64,000 nt of DNA from Streptomyces sp. NRRL F-525 (GCF_000716605.1 NZ_JNXE01000047.1:3092-67091); one strand, 5' to 3'; positions 52,929-61,956 are shown, numbered from the stretch's first letter. Translations and numbers: made by a program. Notes: generated by a model not told the origin, from the letters alone.

Positions 52929-53638
52929 CCGAGGCCAATGCCGGTGCCGGCACGAGTGGTTCGGGAAGACGTATCACCGTTCTGATCGCCGACGATCAGG
53001 AAATGGTGCGCACCGGATTCCGGCTCATCCTCCAACTCCAGCCCGACATCGAGGTGGTGGGCGAGGCGGCCGACGGCGCGGAGTGCGTGGAGCTGGCCAG
53101 GAAGCTGCGGCCCGACGTGTGTCTCGTCGACATCCGGATGCCCAAGCTCGACGGGCTGGAGGTGACCCGGCTGCTCGCGGGGCCGAAGGCCGTCGATCCG
53201 CTGCGGGTCGTGGTCGTGACGACCTTCGACCAGGACGACTACGTCTACGGGGCGTTGCACGGCGGCGCCTGCGGGTTCCTGCTGAAGGACGCGGGACCCG
53301 GGCTGCTGGTGGAGGCCGTGCGCGCGGCCTCGCGCGGCGACGCGCTGGTGTCGCCCGCCGTGACCGTACGGCTGTTGGAGCGGATCGGTGAGCAGCGGCC
53401 CGCGGCGGAGACCGCCCGGCGGGCCGAGGTGTCCTCAAGTCCCCTGACAGGAAGGGAACTTGACGTGGTGCGGCTGGTCGCCGAAGGGCGGACCAATCAG
53501 GAGATCTGCGCCGAGCTGTTCGTGTCGCTCTCCACCGTCAAGACGCACATGGCCAGTGTCCAGGGCAAGTTGAAGCTGCGGAACCGGGTGGAGATAGCCG
53601 CCTGGGCGTGGCGGAGCGGTGTGGTCGGCGACCGCTGA
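52925..53638 (+). CDS. NarL/FixJ-family response regulator
   Basis: A 237-residue regulator. The receiver domain has acidic DD near residue 22 and phospho-acceptor Asp69 in CLVDIRMPKLDG; the LuxR-type helix-turn-helix is at the C-terminus (LTGRELDVVRLVAEGRTNQE and SLSTVKTHMASVQGKL). It is translationally coupled to the sensor kinase (ATGA). It probably controls the divergent ABC operon. Confidence 0.94.
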   Translation: MTEANAGAGTSGSGRRITVLIADDQEMVRTGFRLILQLQPDIEVVGEAADGAECVELARKLRPDVCLVDIRMPKLDGLEVTRLLAGPKAVDPLRVVVVTTFDQDDYVYGALHGGACGFLLKDAGPGLLVEAVRAASRGDALVSPAVTVRLLERIGEQRPAAETARRAEVSSSPLTGRELDVVRLVAEGRTNQEICAELFVSLSTVKTHMASVQGKLKLRNRVEIAAWAWRSGVVGDR

Positions 53639-53683
53639 TCCGGCCGGTCGCCGTGGCCCGCACCAACTGCCGTGCCGCACCGC

Positions 53684-54022
53684 CTACTTCGTCAGGCCGT
53701 AGTCGAAGCTCACGCGGTCGCCGTGCACTCCGGTGACGGAGATCAGCATCTTCTTGGTCTCGCCCTTGAAGACGGCGGTGCACGCCACGGTGTAGTCCAT
53801 CTTCGCGCGCAGCCCGCCCGGGCAGCTCACGGACTGCGGGCCGTCCTGGACGAAGGGGATGGCGTAGTTCTCCTTGGCCTGCTTCTCGACCTCGGCGCGC
53901 GGCACCGTGTGGTCCGGGCCGCTCGCGGTGGCGACCGACGAGTTGTCGAACACGTTCCATGCCACCACGACGCCGCCGGCCAGTACGGCGGCCGCGGCCA
54001 GGGCGATGACGATGCGCTTCAT
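53684..54022 (-). CDS. small secreted DUF4333-type protein
   Basis: A 112-residue protein with a signal/anchor helix (IVIALAAAAVLAGGVVVAW) and a small outer domain containing two cysteines (QSVSCPGGL and YTVACTAVF), the DUF4333 pattern. The domain is expected outside the membrane; function is unknown. A GAGGAG ribosome binding site lies before the ATG. It is convergent with the response regulator gene. Confidence 0.8.
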   Translation of the reverse strand: MKRIVIALAAAAVLAGGVVVAWNVFDNSSVATASGPDHTVPRAEVEKQAKENYAIPFVQDGPQSVSCPGGLRAKMDYTVACTAVFKGETKKMLISVTGVHGDRVSFDYGLTK

Positions 54023-54194
54023 GCGGAGCTCCTCGGTTCGCGGTGCGGCCGGTCCTCACCGGCTGCTGTCCCCAGAGCTTCCTCCCGCACGGGTACCCGC
54101 CACCTCGGCCGGGCGGCCGGTTCCGGAGCCGGACCTCGGCCGGAAGTACGAGGGCCGTTCGGCGGGCCGACGGTCGTACGCGAGGGAAGGCGGC

Positions 54195-54236
54195 GGGAAA
54201 CCAGCTGGCGAGTACGGGAAAACAGCTGGTGAGTAC
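54195..54236. repeat. Two 21-bp tandem repeats in the 54.0-54.35 kb intergenic region
   Basis: GGGAAACCAGCTGGCGAGTAC is followed at once by GGGAAAACAGCTGGTGAGTAC (two mismatches). Each contains CAGCTG, and the 21-bp period puts both on the same helix face. It lies between divergent genes. A further GGAGTAC occurs at 54241, and GGGTAT at 54263 recalls a SigB-type -10. Confidence 0.6.
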
Positions 54237-54355
54237 TTGAGGAGTACGCTCGAAGTCACCGAGGGTATTCCGCGCACCGGCCTCCATGCCCGTGTCGTTT
54301 TCGGTGATCGATTACGCCGGGCCGGTCGTGACCGGCCCAGAGCAGGGTTCGCGTC

Positions 54356-54829
54356 ATGACTGCGCCCGTTGCACCTGTTGCCCCCGTTCCGTCCGCCCCC
54401 GCACTCCGTATGTCGCTCGCTCCGCTCGGTTCCGCGCCCGCTCTGCTGGACGGGGCCTGGTGGCCGCGCTCCCGTGACCTGGGGGCGGAACTTCCCCAAC
54501 TGGTCGCCGCACTCGATCCGTTGTGGGGGCGGATCACCCGGGTCACGGTGAATCCCACGCACTGGCCGGCCGCTTTTCCGCGCAAGGTGCCGGTCGACGG
54601 GCATGTCGTGAAGGTGGGCTGGTTCCTGGCCGAGCAGGATCCGCACCAGCTGCTGCTCCTGTCGTACCGGACGAGCCGCTGGGACCTGCTCGTCGTACCC
54701 CCTGAGACGGACCCGGCCACGGCGGCCTGGCTGATGACCGCCGCGAGTGATCCGCAGCGGACGTCGACCGGGAGTCAGCTGGTCGCGGAGGCGGCGGACG
54801 TGCCGGACCTCCTTACGACGCCCTCCTGA
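54356..54829 (+). CDS. DUF5994 family protein
   Basis: A 157-residue soluble protein with SLAPLGSAPALLDGAWWPRS at its front and ITRVTVNPTHWPAAFPRKV in the middle, the pattern of the DUF5994 family that is common in Streptomyces. Function unknown. Its 3' end overlaps the convergent sigma-factor gene by 17 bp, which is unusual and places the two transcripts in antisense contact. Confidence 0.8.
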   Translation: MTAPVAPVAPVPSAPALRMSLAPLGSAPALLDGAWWPRSRDLGAELPQLVAALDPLWGRITRVTVNPTHWPAAFPRKVPVDGHVVKVGWFLAEQDPHQLLLLSYRTSRWDLLVVPPETDPATAAWLMTAASDPQRTSTGSQLVAEAADVPDLLTTPS

Positions 54830-55637
54830 ACGCGCGCGGCTCGGCCATCACCTGGTCGTGCAGACGGGCGCAGGTGCGGGTGATCAGGCGGGAGACGTGC
54901 ATCTGGGAGACGCCGAGCTGCAGCCCGATGCGCGCCTGCGTCATCTCGCAGAAGAAGCGCATGTAGAGGATCTCGCGCTCCCGCTCGGGCAGCGCCCGCA
55001 ACAGGGGACGCAGCGCCTCGCGGTTGACGATCAGGTCGAAGTCGGGCTCGATGTCACCGAGGGTGTCCGTCAGCGGGTGGCCGTCCGTGGGGTGGCCGGG
55101 TACGGCGTCCAGGGACCAGGCGGTGTAGGCCTCCAACGCCCCCTGGCCCAGCCGTACTTCGGCCTCCGTCAGCCCGGTGTGCGCGGCGATCTCGTGGACG
55201 GCGGAGATCGTCCCGCCCCGCGTGGCACTCAACTCGTGGTCGGCGGACCGGACTTGACCGCGCAGCTCCTGCACCCGGCGCGGTACGTGGACGACCCAGA
55301 GGTCGTCGCGGAAGTGCCGCTTCACCTCGCCGAGGATCGTCGGGATCGCGAAGCTGGGGAAGGCCGTGCCGAGACTCGGGTCGAAGCGCGACACCGCCTT
55401 GACCAGGCCGAGTTGGGCGACCTGCGTGAGATCCTCCCCGGACTCGCCGCGGTGCCGGAAGCGCCGGGCCAGCCGTACGGCCATCGGCATCCACGCGCAC
55501 ACCACTTCCTGGCACAGCGCTGCCCGCTCCGGACCGTTCGGCAGTGCGGCGATCCGGCGGAACGACTCTTCGGTGTCGGGGGAGTCGTCGTAAGTGCGCT
55601 TGGTGGTACGGGACTTGAGCGTACGTTCGGCCTGCAT
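54813..55637 (-). CDS. SigB/SigF/SigG-family RNA polymerase sigma factor
   Basis: A 274-residue sigma-70 group 3 protein. Region 2 is visible as GEDLTQVAQLGLVKAVSRFD and SFAIPTILGEVKRHFRD; region 3 follows; region 4 has the helix-turn-helix ILYMRFFCEMTQARIGLQLG and VSQMHVSRLI. This family is controlled by RsbW-like anti-sigma and BldG/RsbV-like antagonists, so it is a plausible end point of the partner-switch type encoded at 2072-2969, although no direct link is shown. No anti-sigma gene is adjacent. The ATG follows AGAGGGAG. Confidence 0.92.
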   Translation of the reverse strand: MQAERTLKSRTTKRTYDDSPDTEESFRRIAALPNGPERAALCQEVVCAWMPMAVRLARRFRHRGESGEDLTQVAQLGLVKAVSRFDPSLGTAFPSFAIPTILGEVKRHFRDDLWVVHVPRRVQELRGQVRSADHELSATRGGTISAVHEIAAHTGLTEAEVRLGQGALEAYTAWSLDAVPGHPTDGHPLTDTLGDIEPDFDLIVNREALRPLLRALPEREREILYMRFFCEMTQARIGLQLGVSQMHVSRLITRTCARLHDQVMAEPRAFRRAS

Positions 55638-55889
55638 GGGGACGTGCTCCCTCTACGGTGGTGTCACTTACCGTGGGGTCGGCAGACCGCAGCACACTGG
55701 GGAGCAGCGAACACCGCTCCCACGGGGGTGCCTCCGGTCCGAAGCACACCGGACGAGTGCCCGGGGGGACGGCTTTCAAACGGGCTCATTCGAACGGGTT
55801 TTCGTGATACCCGTGGCTATGCTGCTGTACAGACGTCCCAGACCCCGGCGCCGTACCACCCCACCGAGTCTTCCGAACCGAGGCGTCTC

Positions 55890-56564
55890 ATGAGCAGCCC
55901 GCTGCAATCGCACGAACCCGAAGGCCAGCCGCCGGAGCCGACCGTCATGGGCGTCGTGGACGCCATGGACACGGTGCGGCTGCGCCGGCTGAACCGCTGG
56001 CAGGCCGAGGGCCTGCGGGAGGATCTCGCGGATCTGTACGTGGAGTCCTCCGACGCCGACGCGGGCGAGGAGTTCAACGACCGGCAGAAGTTCCTGCTCC
56101 GGCTCGCCGACGACGTGAAACTGCCCGGCTTCGACATGCTCGTCGCCGAGGCGGAAGCCCTCGCGGGATGCGTCTGCGGCTTCTCCGTACCGCGCGACGG
56201 GTCGTGGTGGCAGGGATTCGAGGGGCAGTTGCCCCAGAACCTGGAGCAACTCACCGCGTCCGGGCATGTGTTCGCGATCCTGGAGACCCTCGTCCATCCG
56301 CACCAGCACGCGCGCGGCCTCGCCCGGCTGATGCAGGAGCGGCTGCTCACCGACCACCAGGCCTCGCTGGGTGTCACGTTGGTGGACGAGTCCGCCCGGT
56401 GGGTCCTGGCCGCCCTCAAGGGGTGGGGGTGGCAGGAGGTCGGGCGGATCCAACGCGAGGACGACACAACTCCCGTACGGGTGCTGGTACTTCCGCTCGG
56501 CGAGCGTACGGAGGACCATCCGGACGGGCTGGCGCACAACGACCGGACGCAGCGTCCGGAATAG
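55890..56564 (+). CDS. GNAT-like N-acetyltransferase
   Basis: A 224-residue protein whose central part fits the GNAT fold: VFAILETLVHPHQHARGLARLMQ includes the pantetheine-binding region (Q/R-x-x-G-x-A as HARGLA), followed by ASLGVTLVDESARWVLAALK and GWGWQEVGRIQR. The acceptor substrate is unknown. ATG 55890 follows GAGG. It is divergent from the sigma-factor gene across 252 bp. Confidence 0.75.
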   Translation: MSSPLQSHEPEGQPPEPTVMGVVDAMDTVRLRRLNRWQAEGLREDLADLYVESSDADAGEEFNDRQKFLLRLADDVKLPGFDMLVAEAEALAGCVCGFSVPRDGSWWQGFEGQLPQNLEQLTASGHVFAILETLVHPHQHARGLARLMQERLLTDHQASLGVTLVDESARWVLAALKGWGWQEVGRIQREDDTTPVRVLVLPLGERTEDHPDGLAHNDRTQRPE

Positions 56565-56715
56565 GTCCCGGGCAGGTCCCGCAGTTCACGTAGTTCTCGA
56601 ACTGTTTAGGTTCGGCGGGCCGGGCTACCCAGTGGGGGCGTCCGTCGGCCGTTCTGGACGAAGGCACCGGAGAGTTGGAACCACAGCTCCCGGTGCCGTC
56701 CCCATCCTGTACGGG

Positions 56716-57105
56716 CTACGGCCGGTCCGCCGCGTGGAGGCGGCGCAGCGCGCGGCGCAACTCCCGCTGGATGTCGGCCGGGAGCGGCTTGTCCTCCGCC
56801 GTGGCCACCAGGGCCGCCGCCACGGTCCGGAGCTTGATGTTGCAGTGCTGGGAGACGCCCACCAGCAGCTCCCAGGCCCTGTCGCCGGTGCACGGTGCGA
56901 GGGCCATCACCATGCCGCGCGCCTGGTCGATCACCGCCCGGGTCTCCAGGGCCAGTGCCAACTGACTGTTCTGGGCGCGTAGTTGGAGGAGTTCGGCCAG
57001 CAGGGCCGGGTCGGGGGGAGAGGGAACGGCCGCCAACAGGGGGTGTAGGGACCGATCTTCGAGGGTCGTGGTCGGTTGGTGCGTGGTGCAGGGCGCGTGC
57101 CTCAT
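56716..57105 (-). CDS. ANTAR-domain protein
   Basis: A 129-residue protein. Its C-terminal half is an ANTAR three-helix RNA-binding domain (LETRAVIDQARGMVMALA, CNIKLRTVAAALVATAE). ANTAR proteins bind paired hexaloop hairpins in nascent RNA and prevent termination. No GAF or receiver sensor domain is attached; the N-terminus is short and disordered with a brief coiled coil, so its activity must be controlled by a partner. Confidence 0.85.
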   Translation of the reverse strand: MRHAPCTTHQPTTTLEDRSLHPLLAAVPSPPDPALLAELLQLRAQNSQLALALETRAVIDQARGMVMALAPCTGDRAWELLVGVSQHCNIKLRTVAAALVATAEDKPLPADIQRELRRALRRLHAADRP

Positions 57106-57186
57106 GCCGCAGTCCTTCGACGCGGTGGTTGTGCCCGATGCGAAGCAGGGCGAACACCGCGCCCCCAGCCTAGTCCTGCCCGGGGC

Positions 57187-57519
57187 TCAGCGGGTGGCGT
57201 CGGACTGGTTGCCGCGGCCCAGTGCGCGGGCGCACCAGCCGATGATGGAGGCGTTCACCAGTGCGCCGACGACCACCGCGACGAAGAACATGGCCTTGCC
57301 GCCCGGTAGTACGAGGAACACGAGACTGCCCGGGGCGGTCGCCAGGACCGGGACGACGCCCGCCATGGACTCGCCCGAGTCGTCCATGACGCTCACGACG
57401 ACGGTCCAGACGAGCAGGGCCACGCAGAGCGCGAGGTAGCCGAGGGCGAAGGGGTTGCGGAGGTTCTGGCCGAGCCGGTGGAGGGGGGAACGGGCGGCGT
57501 TGGCGTCGGTACTGGGCAT
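57187..57519 (-). CDS. small membrane protein, SCO4225-like
   Basis: A 110-residue protein with three hydrophobic helices (about 28-45, 54-72 and 76-95) and a polar N-terminus. Similar small proteins occur in many Streptomyces. The ATG follows AGGAG. It lies 47 bp before the response regulator gene on the same strand and may be part of that locus. Confidence 0.7.
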   Translation of the reverse strand: MPSTDANAARSPLHRLGQNLRNPFALGYLALCVALLVWTVVVSVMDDSGESMAGVVPVLATAPGSLVFLVLPGGKAMFFVAVVVGALVNASIIGWCARALGRGNQSDATR

Positions 57520-57565
57520 GGCTGTACTCCTAAGTGGCGCTGAGTGAAAGGGTGTTGAGGGTCGG

Positions 57566-58258
57566 TCAGAGGTGTTCGGCGCCCGGTGGGTTCGGGCGGG
57601 TGATGCCGAGGTCGTAGGCGAGGATCGTGGCCTGGACGCGGTCGCGCAGGCCGAGTTTGCGGAGCAGGGCGTTGACGTGGGACTTGACCGTGCCGACGGT
57701 GATGTCCAACTCCGCCGCGATCTCCGCGTTGTTGAGGCCCGAGGCGAGCAGGGCGAGGACGTTGCGCTGGCTGCCGGTGAGGCTCTCCAGTTCGCGCGGG
57801 CCGTTCTCGGCGTCGGAGCGGAAACCCGTGCCCGCGCCGGACGCGTAGTGGCCGATCAGCCTGCGGGTCGCGGACGGGGCGAGCACGCTCTCGCCGCTCG
57901 CCACCACCCTGATTCCCGCGAGGAGTTCGGAGGCGTGCACGTCCTTGAGGAGGAAGCCGGAGGCTCCCGCGCGCAGGGCGTCGAAGACGTACGCGTCGAG
58001 GTCGAAGGTGGTCAGCACGAGGACGCGCGGCGCGTTCTCCCGGGCGGTGATGATCCGGGTGGCGGCGATGCCGTCGAGTTCGGGCATCCGTACGTCCATC
58101 ACGACCACGTCCGGGGCGAGTTCGGCGGCGAGGACCACCGCGGTCGCGCCGTCGGCTGCCTCGCCCACGACCGTCATGTCGTCCTCGGCGTCGATCACGG
58201 CGGCGAAGCCCGCGCGGACGATGCCCTGGTCGTCGACGACCAGCACCCTGAGGCTCAT
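57566..58258 (-). CDS. NarL/FixJ-family response regulator
   Basis: A 230-residue regulator with phospho-acceptor Asp55 in VVVMDVRMPELDG and a C-terminal LuxR helix-turn-helix (LTGSQRNVLALLASGLNNAE and VGTVKSHVNALLRKLG). Its start overlaps the stop of the sensor kinase gene (ATGA). The secreted DUF5707 gene, divergent from the kinase gene, is the most obvious candidate target. Confidence 0.94.
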   Translation of the reverse strand: MSLRVLVVDDQGIVRAGFAAVIDAEDDMTVVGEAADGATAVVLAAELAPDVVVMDVRMPELDGIAATRIITARENAPRVLVLTTFDLDAYVFDALRAGASGFLLKDVHASELLAGIRVVASGESVLAPSATRRLIGHYASGAGTGFRSDAENGPRELESLTGSQRNVLALLASGLNNAEIAAELDITVGTVKSHVNALLRKLGLRDRVQATILAYDLGITRPNPPGAEHL

Positions 58259-60600
58259 CGTTCTCTCTCCTCGTCGTCCGGTGCCGTGAGCGGCAGCCGG
58301 AGGTGGACCGTGCCCGGTGGGCGGCCGGCCGTCAGGGTGCCGCCGAGCGGCGCGATCCTTGCCGTCAGGCGGGCCTGTACGGCGGTGTCTGTGGCGCGGG
58401 GTACGCCGGTGGCCGTGATCGTCAACGTAGTGCCGTCCGCGTCGAGTTCCAGTACGGCTGGGTCGTTGTCGCCGGTCGCGAGGAGGGTTTCGGCTACGTG
58501 GTAGGCGGCGAGGTCCACCTCTGTGGGGAGGCGGGCCGGTACCCGGTCCGTCACGCGTATCTGTACGTCTCGGCCGGTGGCTCGGCACTGGTGTGCCAGC
58601 AGGTCGAGGGCCTGGACGGTGGGTTGGGGGCGCAGGTCGGGGGTTGTCGTCTCGTCGGCGTCTCGGACCGCGTCCAGGAGGGCGCGCATTGCGGTGAGGG
58701 CTTCTCGGGCTCGGGTGGCTGTTTCGTCCAGGTGGCCTGCCTGTGCCTCGGTGATCATGTCCGCGGTTCTGGCCAGGACGGTGGTTTCCAGCCCTGCCGC
58801 GATGCGGCGGCGTTCTGCCCAGGCGTCTCTTACGGCTTCCTCGGTCCAGGTGGCCAGTTGGGCTGTTTGGGTGCCCTGGGTTGCCTGGTCGCGTTGGTTG
58901 CGGAGGGTTCCCAGGTGGTGGGCAGCGGCGATGGTGAGTGACACGCCGGCTGTTGCGAGCGCGATTACGGACCAGGTGGGGAGTGTTGTGCCTCGGTGTA
59001 GGACGGCGATCGTGAGGGCGGTGGTGTGTGCGGCTGTGGCCGCGATCGGGAAAAGGAAGGCAGAGAGAGGGGCCTGAGATAGTCGGTATGTGCGGGGCGG
59101 TGGGGGCTGGTCGCGCAGTTCCCCGCGCCCCTTGAGGGCCGCTACCGCTGCGGATGTTGCCAAAGTGCTCAGGGTTGGGGGGAGTAGTACCGGGCCTGTG
59201 TAGTGGCCCAGCGACATTGCCATGGGCCACAGCAACGCCAAGCCCAGCAAGGCCAGTTGGACTGTTCTCGGTGCTCTGTGCAGCCACAGCAGGGCTACCG
59301 CCTGGGTTGCTGCCAGCAAGGTGAAGAGGACTCCCGCCGACACGTGCGTGCTGGTCGATGTCGCGTCCGCGCGGATGATCAGAACCGGGAGCAGGGGCTG
59401 GAAGCACAGGCCGAGCGCGGCGACGACCTGGGCTGCGCGGTAGCCGCGTGGGACGGCGTGTTCGACTGGGGCCGCCGTACGGCCGGGGAGGACGGCGCGT
59501 ACCTCCCAACCGCCTTCCGCCGTCGGGCCGGTGGTCAGGGTGCCGCCTGTTTCTCGGGCCCGGGAGCGGAGGAAGCCCTGGCCTCGGCCGCCGCCCAGGC
59601 CTGTGGCGTGGGCCGGGGTGGCGGTCGGCGGGGCCGCGCTGGTGATGACGACGTCGGTGCGGGTTTCGCCGTAGTGGACGGTCACGGTCGTGTGGGCGCC
59701 GGGGGCGTGGCGGGCCACGTTGGTGAGGGCCTCGCGGACGATGCCGTAGGCCGCGTCCGCGACGGCGCCGTCGGGGAGGGGGTCGATCTCGAAGTCGACC
59801 GGTTGGTTGAGGCGGCGGAAGCCGGCGATCAGGGAGCGCAACCGCTCCTCGGGGGACGGGAGTTCCTCGCGGGAGGGGGCCGGGGCGCGGACCGCGCTGA
59901 GTGCCCGGGTGACCTCTCGGCCCGTCTCCGTCGCGAACTCCAGCGCCTCGGCGGCGAGTTCGGGGCGGCGTTCGCGCAGGCCGAGCGCTGCGCCGGCGGT
60001 GACGACGACGGCGGTCAGGTGGTGGGCGCTGACGTCGTGCAACTCCCGTTCCATACGGCGCCGTTCGGCTGCGGGGAGGCGGTGGCGTTCGGTTTCCGCG
60101 CGGTGCAGGAGGAGTTCGGCTGCCTGGCGGGCGCGGTGGGTGCGGCGTACGTAGAAGCCCGCGCCGCATGCCGTGGCGTAGAGCAGGGTGATCAGGACCA
60201 GGTCGAGGCCGTTGTTGTCGCTGAGGCCGTGCAGGGTGATGTTCTGCAGGAACTGCCAGAGCGCGAGCGTCACCACGCACAGGACCGTGGTGAAGGTGTC
60301 GCGCTCGGCGGCCACCGTGAAGAGGGCGAGTGCGACGCCCGCGGTGCCGAAGACCGCCATCGCCCCGGTGGGCAGCGGGCCCGCGCCCACCGCGCAGGCC
60401 GCGGCGACCACGATGAGCGTGATCACCGGGCGGGTGCGGCGCAGGGCGAGCGCGGCCGTCACGGATCCGGCGACCAGCGCGGCCACGAGCAGGTCGGCCG
60501 CGGTCGGCACGGTGCCGCGCAGCAGCGGAGCCACCGGCCACACCAGGGCCTGGGCACAGATCAGCAGGACCGGGAGCAGCCGGTCGTCGGTTCGTTTCAT
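58255..60600 (-). CDS. tandem-duplicated sensor histidine kinase with a degenerate second module
   Basis: A 781-residue protein, about twice the usual length. The first half has five or six transmembrane helices, HisKA_3 (RRMERELHDVSAHHLTAVV, phosphoacceptor near residue 184) and a full HATPase (REALTNVARHA; GLGGGRGQGFLRSRA). The second half repeats the plan with another membrane block (from about residue 395) and a kinase-like region in which the histidine is replaced (RRRIAAGLETTVLARTADMI) and the N-box asparagine and G-boxes are lost. The second copy therefore cannot phosphorylate and may be a regulatory pseudokinase. ATG 60600 is chosen over a TTG at 60609. Confidence 0.88.
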   Translation of the reverse strand: MKRTDDRLLPVLLICAQALVWPVAPLLRGTVPTAADLLVAALVAGSVTAALALRRTRPVITLIVVAAACAVGAGPLPTGAMAVFGTAGVALALFTVAAERDTFTTVLCVVTLALWQFLQNITLHGLSDNNGLDLVLITLLYATACGAGFYVRRTHRARQAAELLLHRAETERHRLPAAERRRMERELHDVSAHHLTAVVVTAGAALGLRERRPELAAEALEFATETGREVTRALSAVRAPAPSREELPSPEERLRSLIAGFRRLNQPVDFEIDPLPDGAVADAAYGIVREALTNVARHAPGAHTTVTVHYGETRTDVVITSAAPPTATPAHATGLGGGRGQGFLRSRARETGGTLTTGPTAEGGWEVRAVLPGRTAAPVEHAVPRGYRAAQVVAALGLCFQPLLPVLIIRADATSTSTHVSAGVLFTLLAATQAVALLWLHRAPRTVQLALLGLALLWPMAMSLGHYTGPVLLPPTLSTLATSAAVAALKGRGELRDQPPPPRTYRLSQAPLSAFLFPIAATAAHTTALTIAVLHRGTTLPTWSVIALATAGVSLTIAAAHHLGTLRNQRDQATQGTQTAQLATWTEEAVRDAWAERRRIAAGLETTVLARTADMITEAQAGHLDETATRAREALTAMRALLDAVRDADETTTPDLRPQPTVQALDLLAHQCRATGRDVQIRVTDRVPARLPTEVDLAAYHVAETLLATGDNDPAVLELDADGTTLTITATGVPRATDTAVQARLTARIAPLGGTLTAGRPPGTVHLRLPLTAPDDEERER

Positions 60601-60807
60601 GACACTCAAAGGCTAGGGGCGCAGGTGAGGGGCCCGGGTCAGGCGGAAGGGGGATTACGGTCCCGCTCTTCTCTATCTCTGGTTCGACGCGGCAACCGTC
60701 CTTCCGCCCGAGGACCGCGCCCCGTCCCGCTCCTAGGCTCGATCACATCGAGGGAAGCGGTCGACCACCGCCTCCCACACCATCCACATCACCTAGGGGG
60801 ACCTCCC

Positions 60808-61269
60808 ATGTCCATGTCCAAGCGCGCTCTCCTTCTCTCCCTCGCCTCCGTCGCCGCGGTCGGCGGAGTCGTCGCCGGCGGGCTCGCCGCGTCGGCTGCC
60901 TCCGCACCGGAGAAGCCGACCCTGTCGAACGGCTCGGCCCACTACACCGCCCCGTCCGCGAGCGGCGACGGTTCCTTCACCTACACCGTGGACGTCAGCG
61001 ACAACTCGGGCATCAAGGGCCTCAAGGTCATCGCGTGGCCCGCGAGCGGGAAGACCGTCCCGACCAAGGCCGACATGCGGTACGTCGAGTCCGCCACGTG
61101 CAAGAGCACCTCGGACGACACCTCCCGCTGCACCTACAAGGTCAAGGTCAGCAAGAAGGAGGCGGCGGAAGCGGTCAAGGGCACCTGGAACGTCTCGACG
61201 CTCGCCACCGCCAAGGACGGCGACACGACGTTCGTGTCCAAGGCGATCACCTTCGACGTCGCCGGCTGA
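60808..61269 (+). CDS. secreted DUF5707-type protein
   Basis: A 153-residue protein with a classical signal peptide (SMSKRALLLSLASVAAVGG, cleavage near ASAAS-A) and an Ig-like beta-domain with two cysteines (ESATCKSTSDDTSRCTYKV), the DUF5707 pattern. ATG 60808 has AGGGGG at 60795-60800. It is divergent from the two-component genes and is likely their target. A strong palindrome follows. Confidence 0.82.
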   Translation: MSMSKRALLLSLASVAAVGGVVAGGLAASAASAPEKPTLSNGSAHYTAPSASGDGSFTYTVDVSDNSGIKGLKVIAWPASGKTVPTKADMRYVESATCKSTSDDTSRCTYKVKVSKKEAAEAVKGTWNVSTLATAKDGDTTFVSKAITFDVAG

Positions 61270-61321
61270 CATCGCCGACCGACCCCCGCACGCTGACGCC
61301 GGCACGCGGTCACGTGGGATA

Positions 61322-61353
61322 CGGTGCCCCGTCTCGATCGAGACGGGGCACCG
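61322..61353 (+). terminator. 32-bp perfect palindrome
   Basis: CGGTGCCCCGTCTCGA is followed directly by its reverse complement, 16-bp arms with no spacer. It lies between two same-strand genes and most likely ends the DUF5707 transcript. Confidence 0.75.
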
Positions 61354-61382
61354 GTCGTTGTCGTGGAGGGTGGTAGAAGGGC

Positions 61383-61829
61383 ATGGTCAACTCGCTTGCC
61401 GCGGGCGGGGGTTACTCCGGCACCCCGCTCGCCAAGAAGATCGGCGTCAAGCCCGGCCACCAGGTTCATCTGCACCATGCCCCCGCCGCCTGGACCGTCC
61501 CCGGACTTCCGGACGACTGCGAGGTCACCGTCGGTGGCCCCCGTGGCGCGGACGTCACCCTCGCCTTCTACCGGGAACGGCGCCAACTGGACGCGGAGGC
61601 CCCGGAGTTGGTGCTCGGCCTCGCCGACACCGCCATGCTCTGGATCGCCTGGCCCCGCAAGGCCGCCGGACATGTCAGCGACATCGCCGAGAACGACCTG
61701 CGCGACCTCTTCCTTCCGCTCGGTGTCGTCGATGTGAAGGTCGCCGCGCTGGGGGACGACTGGTCGGGGCTGAAGTTCGTACGCCGGAGGGAAAACCGGC
61801 AAAGCCACAACAAAGGTCCCGCAAAATGA
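61383..61829 (+). CDS. DUF3052 family protein
   Basis: A 148-residue cytoplasmic protein: GGGYSGTPLAKKIGVKPGHQ at the start, LGLADTAMLWIAWPRKAAG in the middle and DIAENDLRDLFLPLGVVDVK near the end are the DUF3052 landmarks. Streptomyces members are conserved and unstudied in function as far as I know. The ATG follows GAAGGG. Confidence 0.87.
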   Translation: MVNSLAAGGGYSGTPLAKKIGVKPGHQVHLHHAPAAWTVPGLPDDCEVTVGGPRGADVTLAFYRERRQLDAEAPELVLGLADTAMLWIAWPRKAAGHVSDIAENDLRDLFLPLGVVDVKVAALGDDWSGLKFVRRRENRQSHNKGPAK

Positions 61830-61956
61830 ACTTGAGTCGGAGCAACCGGCCGACCTGAGGCAACATCTTGGTGAACGGCGAGTGCTGCGCGGTCAGGGCG
61901 CGGGCATCGTCGGATGGCCGGATGGAGCGAGAGACGTGCCGGATGGAGTGAGCGAC

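Noticed and set aside
55800-55830. A SigB-type autoregulatory promoter (GGGTAT on the minus strand) before the sigma-factor gene
   Set aside because: The -10-like hexamer is present but no GnnT element is at the required 14-16 nt spacing.
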